Assembly: GCA_003248565.1 (NCBI GenBank) | Contig: QFOV01000168.1 | Coordinates: forward strand, 1 to 7,161 | Direction of reading: 5' to 3' | DNA: 7,161 nucleotides | Source: Stenotrophomonas sp. | Lineage (GTDB): Bacteria; Pseudomonadota; Gammaproteobacteria; Xanthomonadales; Xanthomonadaceae | In this document: positions 1 through 5,625 of the stretch, piece after piece | How the letters are laid out: each line of letters begins with the position of its first letter | Numbering within the stretch: the stretch's first letter is position 1 | The notes under the pieces: generated by a model | Told to the model about the DNA's origin: nothing | Seen by the model: the letters and a program-made list of their open reading frames with translations, nothing else | Database searches by the model: none | Translations under genes and position numbers: made by a program

Positions 1-23
1 TCGGTGAATTTGCTCTTGCGCAT
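1..23 (-). CDS. IS3-family transposase OrfA, first 7 residues only
   Basis: The minus strand from base 23 reads Met-Arg-Lys-Ser-Lys-Phe-Thr followed by GA, which would be Asp or Glu. The start MRKSKFT(E) is typical of IS3-family OrfA proteins, the small helix-turn-helix partner produced upstream of the OrfB integrase domain and fused to it by a -1 frameshift. A strong ribosome binding site lies 6 bases upstream. Only 23 bases are visible, so the family call rests on this short match and on the absence of any other good explanation. Confidence 0.65.
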
Positions 24-29
24 CAGTGG

Positions 30-36
30 TCTCCTT
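30..36 (-). promoter_or_regulatory. Ribosome binding site of the IS transposase
   Basis: AAGGAGA on the minus strand stands 6 bases before the ATG at base 23. It is the clearest Shine-Dalgarno sequence in the window and supports that start codon. Confidence 0.7.
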
Positions 37-176
37 GGGGCTAGTTTGCCCGGAGACCTCTAAGAATGCCTGGATCAAGTTTACGGGCAGGCGACACCCC
101 GGCACCGCGTTGTCCCCGCGCGTATCGTACCGAATTCGGTTGGGGTTACGGGGTTTGCGGCGGGCTGGACGAGGTA

Positions 177-190
177 TGTAAGCGTTTACA
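177..190. promoter_or_regulatory. 14-base near-palindrome, operator-like
   Basis: TGTAAGCGTTTACA is an inverted repeat in which all but the sixth and ninth bases are complementary, centred on CG. The form TGTAARCGYTTACA resembles operators of LacI-type regulators. No gene starts beside it in the window, so it could be a leftover from a promoter region interrupted by the insertion sequence, or chance. Confidence 0.25.
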
Positions 191-337
191 GGGTTCTTAC
201 GTCCGCCAGGCGAATGGATGCTTGCGCCACGGTGCAATAAGGAGCGAAAACTGTCTCTGCTCAGAGCTTTGGTTCAAAAACAAAATCCAATTCACCTTCA
301 AACATAGGGAAACTTCTTCATTACCGCAGGCATAAAG

Positions 338-1327
338 CTAAATACACTCTTCTCCGGAGATTTTCAGGCAATAGCCTATGCACTCAACTTCGCCCAAGAA
401 GTTGGTTGCAATCCCAGATGAGTAGTCCGATCTATATGTGTGAGGTTGCGCATATTGAACTTGCGTCTGAGAAGATCGCCTCCTATGTGACAGCGCCATA
501 GCCATGGAGTGAGGTTTTGGCCCCAGCGGAATGAGGTCAACGGCCCCACCCTCAGCTTCATCGATGCACTCATTAATCCACTCATAAGCCTCGAACATAT
601 CCATTGCGTGGATCCTCCGAATATCCCTTACCATTTCTACATCAGGGTCCATATGGTGTAGAAGCGTCCAATTCCTCCTAGCACTGGGGGCGCCCGGAGG
701 AAACGGCATAAGGAATTTCAGGCGCCTACCCTTAGATTGCTCAAAGAGCTCCGCCAAACTAAATTGGATATAGCCAACACCAACTATCATCAACGAACTA
801 GACGAGGACGACGACGATATTCGACCGAAACCCGGCAGGGCTGCAACAGGTTCAGGATCTGTTGCAAGAGGCCCTTCCGGGTATGATTCTGGCTTGGTAT
901 AGGTAACAACCAAGTTCTTGATTAAAGGCTCATCTAGGAGCTTGACCACAAGGAACATAAAGAACCTTTTCGGCATGCTCGTTATGTCCAAAACCACCGA
1001 GCCGAATTCCCTGGCGTACTCAACCACTTTTAGTATCGGCGACATACCTCCTAGAAGATCCATCTCGAAAACTGAAGCCGCAGGAAGGCCACATAGTACT
1101 TTGGCGCAATCTTCTATCCTCTGAACACATTCTGCGCGCCCACCCGCATCTGAAGGCGGGAAAATCTTTAATATACTCAAAGAATCAAGGCAATTACTTT
1201 CATTCAATCTCGAAGGAATGTAAGAACCTCTATCCTCGAATGAGGCTGAACAAATGCAGTGCCAGCGGATCCCTGGATACTCCTCGAGCACCTCAAGCAC
1301 GCCCCCCCAAGCTTGAGCCCCTTTCAT
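338..1327 (-). CDS. Uncharacterised operon protein with two Rossmann-like halves and a poly-serine linker
   Basis: I do not recognise a named family with confidence. The N-terminal half alternates strands and helices: IRWHCICSASFEDR (20-33), SILKIFPPSD (51-60), VVLDITSMPKRFFMFLVVKLL (strand at 111-115, then helix) and NLVVTYTKPESY (138-149). A loop (about 150-178) ends in eight serines (171-178). The second half restarts with strand SLMIVGVGY (178-186) and continues RLKFLMPFPPG (202-212), VRDIRRIHAMDMFEAYEWINECID (helical), then DLIPLGPKPHSMAMALS (264-280) and a QPHTYRSDYSSGI segment (294-306). Conserved-looking glycine/proline loops after strands suggest a ligand-binding Rossmannoid, conceivably a nucleotide sensor like CARF or SAVED domains, but no diagnostic residue proves this. 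It starts inside the ATPase stop codon (ATGA), with AGGA 9 bases upstream. It is the last operon gene and ends in TAG; I see no strong terminator after it. Confidence 0.85.
   Translation of the reverse strand: MKGAQAWGGVLEVLEEYPGIRWHCICSASFEDRGSYIPSRLNESNCLDSLSILKIFPPSDAGGRAECVQRIEDCAKVLCGLPAASVFEMDLLGGMSPILKVVEYAREFGSVVLDITSMPKRFFMFLVVKLLDEPLIKNLVVTYTKPESYPEGPLATDPEPVAALPGFGRISSSSSSSSLMIVGVGYIQFSLAELFEQSKGRRLKFLMPFPPGAPSARRNWTLLHHMDPDVEMVRDIRRIHAMDMFEAYEWINECIDEAEGGAVDLIPLGPKPHSMAMALSHRRRSSQTQVQYAQPHTYRSDYSSGIATNFLGEVECIGYCLKISGEECI
1302..1308 (-). repeat. G7 homopolymer at codons 7-9 of the last operon gene
   Basis: Seven consecutive Gs on the coding strand encode Trp-Gly-Gly just after the start of the last gene. 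The run is present and the frame is open at this length. Loss or gain of one base would frameshift the protein almost at its beginning. Whether it varies cannot be seen from one sequence. Confidence 0.6.
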
Positions 1328-3336
1328 TCAAAAAGATCCTTTTGTGTCAACTGCAATTCACTTGATATAGAGGCTACTGGCTTATTCTTATAGATAGATG
1401 AGAGCTCAGAGACACCTGTATAGATAGGCTCCTTTGTCCTATTCTGGGTTATCTTGAAGAACGGAGCGAGAATAGGATTAAGGTACCACTTCAGCCGTGA
1501 CTTTCCATCAGATAATTTAGTTGTATGATCGGATTGAAGCAAGTCACCCTGGTCACGACACTCTTTAATTAACGAGGTTATTTCCAAATCCAAGTCCATT
1601 TCATCGCGCCTTAGAGAAAAGCCATTGCTACCCGGATACGAAAGCGCCCTATCCCCTTTGAGCTTTATTGAAAACCAAGCACCCAAGTTTGAAATAAGTC
1701 GCTTCCTACGGTCCCCATAGACGCCCTCTTGCAGCTTCTCGAACCAAATTTTGCTCGCCTCTAGAATCCCAACCGTCTGTTCCGCTAGAGGAATTTTGGG
1801 GAGCACCGCCAGTTGATCAGCCGAGCAACTTTCGTTCCGAAGCCACGCTCCCCAAATCGTTTTGCATATTGTCATAAAGGGCAAGATGTTCCACCCTGCG
1901 AGCTCAACGATCTGCCGACTACCGCCCCAGATTAGAGATTGATTACAGTCACTGGCGATCTGCATAGCAGCAACTTCCAATCGTTCCTTACGCCACCACT
2001 TCTTGGACGCAGCTTCCCAGGGCAACCCTTCCACAGACACTGGTTTAAAGGCAATTCCAAGCCGCACCTGATTGCGCTGACGAAGAAATGCTTCCCCTAA
2101 ACGAGCAGATAGCGGATCAGTAGCCCATAAGGATGACAACAGGTCCTTCCACGAAGCATGCCAATGCGACTCAAACTTCAGGCGTACAGGGCTTGAAGAC
2201 GCATATCGGCGAGCCCTAACAGTGGGTAACGGCGTCTCTCCAAATACATAGTCAATAGACGCCCCGGGCGCTACATGATCGAGGCTCATACCAGCAGCTT
2301 GAAGTCTTCTTCGAAATACGTCTTCAGCAAACCCTGGGAACTTCCACACAACCGATTTACTTTCCGGCCTACGGAAATACTCGTCAATATCAAGCGCGTG
2401 ATAGTCGCGCAAGTTCTCCAAACTCGCACCACTACCCCATACCTTGATCCGGTCATCCCAAGCATAGTGCCGGGTTCCGATCCGATAAGAAACTCTAGAG
2501 TCCCGCATCGCAAGCGCCCTATTTATCACCTGCCTAAATATCTCGCCATAACCTGATAGGCGCTCAAGCACATACAATTCCTCATGCTGATCGAGTCTAA
2601 GAAAAACAGACGTCTCCGATGGCAAAATTCCAGACACTCGCAAGCACTCCGCCAATACCGCGGTTGGCTGCCCCATCTCAGTCATTGACCGCTTAATGTC
2701 CGCGTCCAAGTCACTATTGTAATTGAAATACTTGGTATAAGAGATAATTCTGTGCTTGCATCGTGATAGCACATCTTCGATGTCACGACAGCCATCCAAG
2801 TAGCCAAACCAATGCTCTGACTTAAGCAACCTACTAATGAATCTACCAATACTCTCCTCAGAAAGATCCACTCTAATTTCATCGAGAAGAACTCCATCTT
2901 GGAGCTGCGCCTCGCCCAACTGAAGAACGTTGTCGATCAAATCTACCGCAAGCAGGTAATTAACATAATCGGAGAAAACGGCGGCAACCCACCTTTCACG
3001 TGCAACCACCTCAACTTCATCCGCTCTTGCAACAACAAGTCGAACATTTTCTCTTGTTAGATTGACACCAGCGGATATGAATGCTCGCGATGCCGACCGT
3101 GCAGGGTAAGGCACACCCTCACGCGCATAAGCGATCCTTGTCTTCGTTTCCAACAGCGAAAGGAGCATGCTTTTCCCGCTTCCTTGACGCCCTTTTACGA
3201 CTACATTGCTTGCCGAGAACAGCATCTCGCTATCCTCTGCGACAGCCGGGCTAAATAGTCGAACGAAACCTTGGGGGGTCAAATACTCCGTAATCCAAAG
3301 GTCGTGAAAAGGATTATTTATAGGCTGCATGCTCAT
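1324..3336 (-). CDS. ORC/CDC6-like P-loop (AAA-type) ATPase
   Basis: A 670-residue protein whose N-terminal half is a nucleotide-binding module. Walker A is GRQGSGKSM (49-57). A Walker-B-like strand, VFLRLDQHEEL (244-254), has Asp249 followed by Gln250 and the acidic pair Glu252-Glu253. A sensor-1-like segment, VSYRIGTRHY (282-291), follows. This spacing and the RxGTR sensor recall the bacterial ATPases annotated as ORC-CDC6 family, relatives of archaeal/eukaryotic origin-recognition and STAND-like ATPases found in defence islands. Between Walker A and B lies a long helical insert. The last 110 or so residues contain KSRLKWYLNPILAPFF (612-627) and a KEPIYTGVSEL tail, plausibly a winged-helix-like DNA- or partner-binding domain. 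ATP-driven nucleic-acid sensing or effector loading is inferred, not shown. The start overlaps the upstream stop by ATGA; a second Met at residue 3 is also possible, and no strong ribosome binding site decides between them. Confidence 0.82.
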   Translation of the reverse strand: MSMQPINNPFHDLWITEYLTPQGFVRLFSPAVAEDSEMLFSASNVVVKGRQGSGKSMLLSLLETKTRIAYAREGVPYPARSASRAFISAGVNLTRENVRLVVARADEVEVVARERWVAAVFSDYVNYLLAVDLIDNVLQLGEAQLQDGVLLDEIRVDLSEESIGRFISRLLKSEHWFGYLDGCRDIEDVLSRCKHRIISYTKYFNYNSDLDADIKRSMTEMGQPTAVLAECLRVSGILPSETSVFLRLDQHEELYVLERLSGYGEIFRQVINRALAMRDSRVSYRIGTRHYAWDDRIKVWGSGASLENLRDYHALDIDEYFRRPESKSVVWKFPGFAEDVFRRRLQAAGMSLDHVAPGASIDYVFGETPLPTVRARRYASSSPVRLKFESHWHASWKDLLSSLWATDPLSARLGEAFLRQRNQVRLGIAFKPVSVEGLPWEAASKKWWRKERLEVAAMQIASDCNQSLIWGGSRQIVELAGWNILPFMTICKTIWGAWLRNESCSADQLAVLPKIPLAEQTVGILEASKIWFEKLQEGVYGDRRKRLISNLGAWFSIKLKGDRALSYPGSNGFSLRRDEMDLDLEITSLIKECRDQGDLLQSDHTTKLSDGKSRLKWYLNPILAPFFKITQNRTKEPIYTGVSELSSIYKNKPVASISSELQLTQKDLFE

Positions 3337-4310
3337 GCTCGCTTAGCTCGCGGAAAAAGTGGCTTCCAATTACTATTTCCGTGAAAATGGTAAATCGGCG
3401 GAACATTATTCGGACAGTTACTATATAAAACAGTCAAACTACCAGTTTTATCAAATCCAAATTCCTCCCCATCCATACTAACCTTCATGCGCACATACCC
3501 ATTCTTCATGGCACGCCTTAAGCCAGAAAACATCGGCGGCTCCCCCGCGTTCACATTCGGCCCGACAGTACAATTTGGGGGGACAACAAGAACTGGCGAT
3601 AAATCTATATTATCTCGCCCCAACTTCGCGATCAAACTTCTTATGGCCTTACAGCCATCCTCACATATTATTAAGGGCAAAGCGAGAATCGGACCTGAAA
3701 ACGTCTTGGCAGCATATTCCAGAGCCCCGCAAAACTGCCTCCCGCTCCCCACAAAATCTTCAACCAACACAATCCGATCAATCTTATTATCTTTAATGAA
3801 CTTACCAATTCGCGCAGGCTCTCCCAGCCTTTTAAGCGACCGCCAGTCCGCCCTCCCGTCGCTGTGGCCTTTTATACCAACTATCTTAAGGAACTCATTA
3901 ATCTTCAAGCTGTCGGTTGCCGGACATATCCACGTTGCGGAAACAGCCTCCTTCATTCGCTTTTCGGCATCAGCAGAAAGCATTCGTATAGACTCACGCG
4001 AGCGCAACCAAGCACGCACATTCATATGAAAAGCGCATCTATACAACTCCTCGTACTCGCTCTTCCCAGCAAAAAAGACATACTGAAGAGACTTAAAAGC
4101 AAGGTATCTACTCTCATCTGTAGAGAAACCTAGAAGCCATTCATCGACGCGCAGCAAGAAGTTTTTCTTTACCCCAGTTCTAGCGATTTTTGTTGGCTCG
4201 TACTCTTCATACAACCGCTTTGACAAGAATTCATAATATCTCCTAAGCCCAATAACGTTGGTCGATTTAGCGGGATCCGAGCTTTCCCAAGAGAATACGA
4301 CTCCATTCAT
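3333..4310 (-). CDS. Phosphoribosyltransferase-like protein, probable conflict-system component (PRTase-CE-like)
   Basis: A 325-residue protein with a type I phosphoribosyltransferase signature. IVLVEDFVGSGRQ (180-192) is a hydrophobic strand, an acidic pair (Glu184-Asp185) and a glycine-rich turn (Gly188-Ser-Gly190) that would bind the phosphates and ribose of PRPP. A further strand, PILALPLIICEDG (207-219), and another, LSPVLVVPP (237-245), fit a Rossmann-like core. The first 160 or so residues look mainly helical and are unlike salvage or biosynthetic PRTases. The C-terminus has a distinctive SNCPNNVPPIYHF (297-309) and W-KPLFPR (315-321). I associate this tail with the PRTase-like effector family (PRTase-CE) of predicted prokaryotic conflict systems; that link is recalled, not searched. 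No purine, pyrimidine or amino-acid gene lies nearby, which argues against a metabolic role. ATGA overlaps on both sides tie it to the methyltransferase and the ATPase. Substrate and product are unknown. Confidence 0.8.
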   Translation of the reverse strand: MNGVVFSWESSDPAKSTNVIGLRRYYEFLSKRLYEEYEPTKIARTGVKKNFLLRVDEWLLGFSTDESRYLAFKSLQYVFFAGKSEYEELYRCAFHMNVRAWLRSRESIRMLSADAEKRMKEAVSATWICPATDSLKINEFLKIVGIKGHSDGRADWRSLKRLGEPARIGKFIKDNKIDRIVLVEDFVGSGRQFCGALEYAAKTFSGPILALPLIICEDGCKAIRSLIAKLGRDNIDLSPVLVVPPNCTVGPNVNAGEPPMFSGLRRAMKNGYVRMKVSMDGEEFGFDKTGSLTVLYSNCPNNVPPIYHFHGNSNWKPLFPRAKRA

Positions 4311-5506
4311 ACCTCCCCCTCTAAGATTAGTGTTCGCAAAGACATGGCAACCGCATACCCCAGAGGAGGTGGCACTGCATTACCAATCATCTTATATTGA
4401 TCACGCAGCGCACCTTTGAATACATAATCATCAGGAAAACCCTGTATTCGCGCGGATTCTCGGACCGTGAAACCGCGGTGTTCATGAGGATGGAGAAAGT
4501 ACCTTGGTTCGCCAAACTGAGTATGCACTGTGTGCGCTCCAAGAGATGGATCCAACCTTCTATACTTGCCGTTAAATGCGTATTTGAGATCCACCAAACC
4601 TTCATAGACCCTAACAAAACATTTCGATTCAAGCGAAGAAACAGTTTTCTCCACAGAGACTAGTTTTCGACCAAGCTCTCTAGCCAAAACCTCAATCGGT
4701 ACCGGATCAGCATCGCCAAAGTCCCTGATTCTATTACGCCGCCGCAGGACAAGAACTTTCTCTAAAAGCATTCGCTCACTGAGACTAGTCTTACCGAAAA
4801 CTTCCGATATCTGCCATGTATGGATGGAATTTTCACCCGACCGCACATCGCAAAGCTTCTGACCTATACCAATCCTCCTAGATATCTTCCCATCTGAGGT
4901 CTCAGCGGAGAGCAATCTAGGATAGTGATTTTCGCAGTGCTCAACATTCTCTAGCACCTGACCTAGCGATACCCTTTCTCTTTTTTCGAACACCAATTTT
5001 GGCGCAACCCGCCCCTTGTTCGCGATTAGCATTACGCGGCGGCGCGCCTGGGGAATTCCATAGTCTTCAGCATTCAAAGCAATTTGCTGCACGCAATAGC
5101 CCAGTGACTCCAATCCACGAATTGCCTCCACCCAGTAAGCCAGATGCTTGCCATAGCGAACTCCCGGAACGTTCTCTATCACGACCAGTTTGGGCTTAAG
5201 GTTTGCAGCGACCTCTACAGCGGCTCCTATAAGGCTATTTCGCGGATCGTTGAAGACTCTTCGACCTACGGTCGAGAAGCCCTGACATGGTGAACCGGAA
5301 AGAAGAACATCGCATTGTCCTTTATAAGGGATACTTCCCCTTGAAAGATCTTGCGTTTCGCAATGATCACCCACGTTTGCCCGATAGTTATCGACAGCAG
5401 CCGGCCAATGATCGAAAGCAGCAACAGGCTCATACCCGGCTTGAACAAAGCCAACGTCGAATCCCCCGCAGCCTGAGAACAGACTCACGAACTTAGGATT
5501 TATCAT
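4307..5506 (-). CDS. DNA (cytosine-5-)-methyltransferase with a winged-helix-like insert
   Basis: This enzyme transfers a methyl group from S-adenosylmethionine to carbon 5 of cytosine in a specific DNA sequence. The canonical motifs appear in order: motif I FSGCGGFDVGF (10-20, SAM binding), motif IV SPCQG with catalytic Cys74, motif VI ENV (111-113), motif VIII QARRR (153-157), motif IX RESARIQGFPD (349-359) and motif X GNAVPP (375-380). The target-recognition region, about 175-335, holds a stretch (about 244-315) that reads like a winged helix: helices around ERMLLEKVL and PIEVLARELG, then KTVSSLESKCFVRV, ending in FNGKYRRL. Length (399 aa) is normal for the family. The start is well fixed, because an in-frame TAG directly precedes the ATG. 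The ribosome binding site is weak. It is the first gene of the operon and overlaps the next gene by ATGA. The target sequence cannot be read from the protein, and no restriction enzyme or Vsr gene is next to it. Confidence 0.96.
   Translation of the reverse strand: MINPKFVSLFSGCGGFDVGFVQAGYEPVAAFDHWPAAVDNYRANVGDHCETQDLSRGSIPYKGQCDVLLSGSPCQGFSTVGRRVFNDPRNSLIGAAVEVAANLKPKLVVIENVPGVRYGKHLAYWVEAIRGLESLGYCVQQIALNAEDYGIPQARRRVMLIANKGRVAPKLVFEKRERVSLGQVLENVEHCENHYPRLLSAETSDGKISRRIGIGQKLCDVRSGENSIHTWQISEVFGKTSLSERMLLEKVLVLRRRNRIRDFGDADPVPIEVLARELGRKLVSVEKTVSSLESKCFVRVYEGLVDLKYAFNGKYRRLDPSLGAHTVHTQFGEPRYFLHPHEHRGFTVRESARIQGFPDDYVFKGALRDQYKMIGNAVPPPLGYAVAMSLRTLILEGEV
4311..4320 (-). promoter_or_regulatory. 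G-rich ribosome binding site abutting the PRTase-like start codon
   Basis: The minus strand reads AGGGGGAGGT directly before ATG. It forms the end of the methyltransferase gene (Leu-Glu-Gly-Glu-Val). The best Shine-Dalgarno core, GGAGGT, has no spacer to the start codon, which is much closer than usual. Initiation may use the upstream G-run as the paired register, or depend on ribosomes that have just terminated at the overlapping TGA. Confidence 0.5.
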
Positions 5507-5550
5507 CTATTGCGACTTCTATTCAGACATCACCATTGATGCTTTGTTTG

Positions 5551-5580
5551 ATTGTAAATGACGGTCGCTAGCGCATACAA
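5551..5580 (-). promoter_or_regulatory. Putative sigma-70 promoter of the four-gene operon
   Basis: On the minus strand TTGTAT (5575-5580) lies 18 bases before TACAAT (5551-5556). The -10 matches the consensus at 5 of 6 positions and the -35 at 3 of 6. The -35 overlaps the T-run of the aceE terminator, so the operon's own promoter begins where aceE transcription should end. A start near base 5544 would leave a leader of about 38 bases before the methyltransferase ATG. I see no convincing operator in this gap. It is a prediction by eye. Confidence 0.5.
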
Positions 5581-5604
5581 AAAGGGCGCTCATTCGAGCG
5601 CCCT
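5579..5604 (-). terminator. Rho-independent terminator of aceE
   Basis: Read on the minus strand, a perfect 9-bp stem (AGGGCGCTC / GAGCGCCCT, 5596-5604 and 5583-5591) with the 4-base loop GAAT is followed by five Ts (5579-5583). It begins 22 bases after the aceE stop codon. It should separate aceE transcription from the operon beyond it. Confidence 0.92.
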
Positions 5605-5625
5605 CTCCAACAGAGGCTTGACCAG

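Larger units (their letters stand above)
1..104 (-). mobile_element. 5' end of an IS3-family insertion sequence (continues left of window)
   Basis: The transposase start at base 23 and the leader before it indicate the left (upstream) end of an IS3-type element read on the minus strand. Such elements usually leave 50-100 bases between the terminal inverted repeat and orfA. On the plus strand the element should end in CA; candidates are the CA at 95-96 or 103-104, and I prefer 104. The boundary is approximate because the opposite inverted repeat and any target duplication lie outside the window. Confidence 0.55.
24..337. other. Segment without a convincing gene, between the operon and the transposase
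   Basis: This 314-base stretch holds the untranslated 5' end of an insertion sequence (to about base 104) and roughly 230 bases of flanking DNA. The flank is mixed: G+C-rich at 105-235, then A-rich at 265-337, close to the operon's composition. The composition changes in the lower 200s, which may mark where the acquired segment meets older DNA. Apart from the near-palindrome at 177-190, I find no RNA gene, CRISPR unit or recognisable pseudogene in it. Confidence 0.6.

Noticed and set aside
247..266. Possible terminator after the operon: short hairpin followed by TTTT on the minus strand
   Set aside because: The stem is only 4-5 bp and is separated from the T-run by several bases. It is too weak to call.
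66..335. Plus-strand open frame of 89 codons
   Set aside because: It begins inside the presumed IS end, has no good ribosome binding site, and its residue composition (many Arg, Cys, Gly, Pro, then a different style after about codon 70) looks like chance reading of unrelated DNA.
3487..4029. Plus-strand open frame of 180 codons opposite the PRTase-like gene
   Set aside because: It lies wholly antisense to a gene with clear family motifs, and its sequence shows no recognisable domain. It is a shadow frame.
338..5506. Classical type II restriction-modification system
   Set aside because: The methyltransferase is real, but none of the three partner proteins shows a nuclease motif that I can recognise (no PD-(D/E)XK, HNH, GIY-YIG or PLD signature), and their families point elsewhere.
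5519..5536. Five-codon leader frame (MVMSE) upstream of the methyltransferase, in frame with it and closed by TAG
   Set aside because: There is no clear ribosome binding site and no attenuator-like structure. A frame this short is expected by chance, although a second in-frame TAG just before the methyltransferase ATG usefully fixes that start.
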